From positions 1-64,000 of IMG/VR virus record IMGVR_UViG_3300013126_000019: a stretch of DNA of 64,000 bases; one strand, given 5' to 3'. The first letter of the stretch is position 1, and each line of letters opens with the position of its first letter. The notes under the pieces are model-generated. The model was not told where the DNA came from and searched no databases. It was given only the letters and a program-made list of their open reading frames with translations. The translations under genes were made by a program, and so were the position numbers. Below are positions 61,341-64,000 of this stretch, piece after piece. This stretch comes from a virus.

Positions 61341-63548
61341 TTATCTAAAGTTTTTAAAAGGTGATCTTGGTAACTTCATATTACCAAAAGTATGACCTCC
61401 TCCGCCTATGTGGCGAAAAGGGCTCATATTTAATTTACTGAATTTATCAGAGTTATCCAAGATTTTTGCTCTTCCTGTTTCCTCAAAACGTTTTTTATAA
61501 CCTCTATTTGCTTGTTGGACTTTAGCAAATGCTACTAAAGCAGCAAATGCTACAAGCCTATCCACGTTAACTCCCTCACGATAAGACATCATTTCTTTAA
61601 GCAACATTGGGTCTGGTATACGCTCTACACCATATATAGTTTTAACTACCTTACCATCTTCAAGAACTTCTTGATCAAGTTCTTCTTTTAGGAACTCAAT
61701 AGCATAACTTACCATGTGACTCTTAAATAAAGTGCCTGTATTACGCCAGCCATATTCTTGGAAGACATTGGCATTTGCACCAATGTCTTTTAACCAAAGT
61801 ATTTGATTTCTAGGCACAAGATATCTTTGTCTTTTTCTATTAATCATGTGAGTAATAAATTGAGGAATATTGTTTTCTACAATAGTCCAGGCATTATACC
61901 ACTCAATTATTAGCTCTAATCGCTCATGAGTTTTATTGATATCATCAAATCTACCACACCAGGCAGCTACTATACCATCTCTTTCTATATATGTTTGAGT
62001 CTCATCTAAGTCGCGCTTAGTTACCTCAACAGCTGTTTTATATATATAAATTGAGCATAGAGACTCTGACGTCGTAGTTTTTCCTTCTCCGACAGGGTCA
62101 ATACTTGCGTAGTACATCCCAAACTCAGGATCTTTACAGGGTCTTTCCCACACTACTAAACAACCTGTTTTATCTTCAGTATTTTTAGTAATAGGAAATT
62201 CAGATATAGGTTGTTTATTGGATGCTGTTGTAGCAGGCTTACCGTCAGCATCCCTATATATGTCTAAAAATTCATATGGATAAATTTTGTCGTCAATTCT
62301 TCTTGCTTGCGCATTTATAAGATGACTAGGAAATACTGATACAGATCTAAAGTCAAAAGCCTCTTTAATGTTTCTAGGATGCTGAGAAATACGAAGTTGA
62401 TACTCTTGAGGATCTAAATCTTTTTTCCATTCAGCAAACTGCTCATCTAGTGCTGTTAATGCTTCTTCTACTTTGGAGTTACCATATTGATCAATAAATG
62501 GTGGCATTGACCATTGCTCGGGAATAAATAATCCTGTTTTTCCAACTACACCGGTTTCATCTATAAGATTAGAAGTTACACTATAAATATCATTACCATC
62601 AGGTCTAGTAATCATTTTCTTAAGTGGCTCACACTGAGATAAATCCCCTACTGATCCAGCAGCAATAAACATCCCTGTAGTCATGAAACCTGATTTCATA
62701 GCAGGGCGAATATACTCAAAGGTTGTATCCATCTTAGGGGCAATACCAGCTTCCTCATGAAAAAAGTATTTACATGGTCCCCCTACACCATTAGTAGGAT
62801 CTTTTTCAAAAGACATTCCCTGCATAACACCTTTAAGACCTACTTCCGATTTACGCTTACTTAAGGGCTCTACAGTTTCAATCTTCTGTTGCCACATCAT
62901 TACCTTATTAGGATTCATTGGGCGGTACCAGGCAGTGTGTTTATTTAAGAATGCCTCATACTCATTTAAGAATTTCCAAGTACCTTTCTCATTAATATAG
63001 TCTTTAAGGCTAGCGCCCATTTTGAGCGTTATACCCTCTTCAAACCAGATTTGATTAATAAGTTTACCAGCATGAAAATAACTAGATGCAATCTGACGTT
63101 TCTTTAAGATAGCTGCATGCTTATAGTTTAATTCTGCTAGTGCTTCATAAAGAGCCATGTGATACTGAGCATCACGGATATCAGCAAAACCAAACTTCTG
63201 AGTTTCTTTATTAAATATAGGTAGGAAGTTTAACCACATGTAGTAATCACGTGGAATATACCAGGTGTTACCATTGCTTTTATAGATTGCACCAGACCTG
63301 CATTTAGTCTTTTGATCATTCCAATAAGTAATAAAGTCTTTAGTACCTTGAGGAGCTTTACAGTAAAAACCTTGTTGATTAAATATTCTAGCTTGTTCAT
63401 TAAAGATTAAACTAGTTTCATCAAACTGATATTGACCGGGCTCTTTAAAAATGTTAAATACAAAATCCTTAAACTCATCGCGTGAGTTAAAAGATGTTGT
63501 ACTCCACTCTCCATTTTCCCAAGTAGGTATTTCTATATTAGTACTCAT
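61341..63548 (-). CDS. terL: Large terminase subunit, ATPase and nuclease (735 aa)
   Basis: Packaging motor. An adenine/Walker-like segment, ILKKRQIASSYFHAGK near residue 150, is unusual in lacking a canonical GK[ST]. The Walker B is YFFHEEAG with E265-E266 after a hydrophobic strand. The C-terminal RNase H-like nuclease shows D484 in YYASIDPVGEG and D663 in VNVDRLVAFAALVAF. Length suits crAss-like TerL. It begins inside the end of the PhoH-like gene (11-base overlap) and precedes the portal by 3 bases. No small terminase subunit is in the window. The call is firm from nuclease and Walker B motifs plus neighbours. Confidence 0.88.
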   Translation of the reverse strand: MSTNIEIPTWENGEWSTTSFNSRDEFKDFVFNIFKEPGQYQFDETSLIFNEQARIFNQQGFYCKAPQGTKDFITYWNDQKTKCRSGAIYKSNGNTWYIPRDYYMWLNFLPIFNKETQKFGFADIRDAQYHMALYEALAELNYKHAAILKKRQIASSYFHAGKLINQIWFEEGITLKMGASLKDYINEKGTWKFLNEYEAFLNKHTAWYRPMNPNKVMMWQQKIETVEPLSKRKSEVGLKGVMQGMSFEKDPTNGVGGPCKYFFHEEAGIAPKMDTTFEYIRPAMKSGFMTTGMFIAAGSVGDLSQCEPLKKMITRPDGNDIYSVTSNLIDETGVVGKTGLFIPEQWSMPPFIDQYGNSKVEEALTALDEQFAEWKKDLDPQEYQLRISQHPRNIKEAFDFRSVSVFPSHLINAQARRIDDKIYPYEFLDIYRDADGKPATTASNKQPISEFPITKNTEDKTGCLVVWERPCKDPEFGMYYASIDPVGEGKTTTSESLCSIYIYKTAVEVTKRDLDETQTYIERDGIVAAWCGRFDDINKTHERLELIIEWYNAWTIVENNIPQFITHMINRKRQRYLVPRNQILWLKDIGANANVFQEYGWRNTGTLFKSHMVSYAIEFLKEELDQEVLEDGKVVKTIYGVERIPDPMLLKEMMSYREGVNVDRLVAFAALVAFAKVQQANRGYKKRFEETGRAKILDNSDKFSKLNMSPFRHIGGGGHTFGNMKLPRSPFKNFR

Positions 63549-64000
63549 TAAGAAGTCTTAAAATTTCTGTAAGTGCCTCGTGACGATGATTATCAAGTAA
63601 AATAATTTTATTAACCCACTCTGACTTTTCTAACTTTGGTACCTCATGAATAGCTGAATCATTCTTAAACTTTAAGTCAATCTGGTGAGGATCACCGGTA
63701 AAGATCATAGTTGAGTTCTTACCAAGACGTCCCACACACATTTGCAACTGAGCTTTAGTTAAGTTTTGAAACTCATCAATAATACAAATACAATCATCAA
63801 AGGTTCTGCCTCTAAAGTGGGTAAGAGATACTAGTTCAATATTTTCTTCCTCTTCAAGCTTTGCTAGAATCTCAGGCTTATCATAGACCTTTCTCATGTT
63901 AGATTTGATAGGTACTAGCCAAGGTTCCATTTTTTCTTTTTCAGATCCTGGTAAAAACCCATTATCTTCTGTAGACACTGTAGGTCTTGTGATAACAATT
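63538..64000 (-). CDS. phoH: PhoH-like ATPase, partial (N-terminus outside window)
   Basis: The reading frame is open to the window edge and encodes IVITRPTVSTEDNGFLPGS before the first GTG, so the gene surely starts further upstream. PhoH hallmarks are visible: TRP-V...GFLPG, LTHFRGRTFDDCICIIDEFQN (read as RGRTF plus Walker B IIDEFQN), and TGDPHQID, ending in LDNHRHEALTEILRLLNEY. The Walker A must lie outside. PhoH proteins are RNA/DNA-linked P-loop ATPases common in phages, with poorly known function. It overlaps the start of the terminase gene by 11 bases. Confidence 0.85.
   Translation of the reverse strand, partial: IVITRPTVSTEDNGFLPGSEKEKMEPWLVPIKSNMRKVYDKPEILAKLEEEENIELVSLTHFRGRTFDDCICIIDEFQNLTKAQLQMCVGRLGKNSTMIFTGDPHQIDLKFKNDSAIHEVPKLEKSEWVNKIILLDNHRHEALTEILRLLNEY

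Noticed and set aside
63976-63978. GTG start for the PhoH-like gene
   Set aside because: The frame continues upstream with ITRPTV, a conserved PhoH segment, so the GTG is internal and the gene is cut by the window edge.
1-64000. Prophage integration signals, insertion sequences, CRISPR arrays or reassigned stop codons
   Set aside because: No integrase, transposase, direct repeat array or att-like repeat was found, and the long genes read through under the standard code.

Overview
The window is a block of late (virion-assembly and ejection) genes from a tailed phage of the crAss-like group (Crassvirales), which infect Bacteroidota. The evidence is the gene order terminase, portal, scaffold-like, major capsid, ring/connector genes, muzzle, cargo and giant proteins; a giant protein with a DxDxD RNA-polymerase signature; AT-rich DNA; start sites without Shine-Dalgarno sequences; and TAnnTTTG-like promoter elements typical of Bacteroidota. 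Every gene I accept is on the minus strand, so transcription runs from position 64000 towards 1. Names of the small structural proteins come mainly from gene order and are tentative. No RNA genes, CRISPR arrays, insertion sequences or integrase were seen, and no gene-free stretch exceeds about 150 bases.

Region 1 (64000-54168): a PhoH-like ATPase cut by the window edge, the large terminase, portal, an acidic scaffold-like protein, the major capsid protein followed by a terminator, a conserved 340-residue protein, and three very small basic proteins. Region 2 (53969-46894): a connector/ring-like protein, a Dps/ferritin-like helical bundle, a 492-residue likely auxiliary capsid protein followed by a terminator, a Cys-rich protein, a 44-residue zinc ribbon, and a cassette of probable surface fibres (Asp-box propeller, Cys-rich fibre, FN3 protein) ending in a third terminator. 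Region 3 (46751-39207): three probable ring proteins and the 1793-residue muzzle/nozzle-like tail protein.

Region 4 (39207-594) is the striking part: eight consecutive genes, about 38.5 kb, for probable virion cargo of 982, 1040, 952, 1137, 2681, 501, 3558 and 1987 residues. Five junctions in this block, counting both ends, are TAATG stop-start overlaps. The cargo combines an RNA polymerase (3558 aa) with zincin-type HExxH sites in two giants and a degenerate one in a third, an ADP-ribosyltransferase-like domain, a LysM-like domain and SLOG-like plus DUF7831-like nucleotide-binding modules. This resembles the 'polyvalent protein' design of phages and conjugative elements, in which many effector domains enter the cell with the DNA. 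Region 5 (594-1) begins lysis: an L,D-transpeptidase-like candidate endolysin and the first codons of a probable holin.

The likely working order is packaging (terminase, portal, scaffold, capsid), tail assembly on the portal (rings, muzzle), loading of the cargo, host recognition by the fibres, ejection of cargo and DNA with early transcription by the carried polymerase, and finally lysis.
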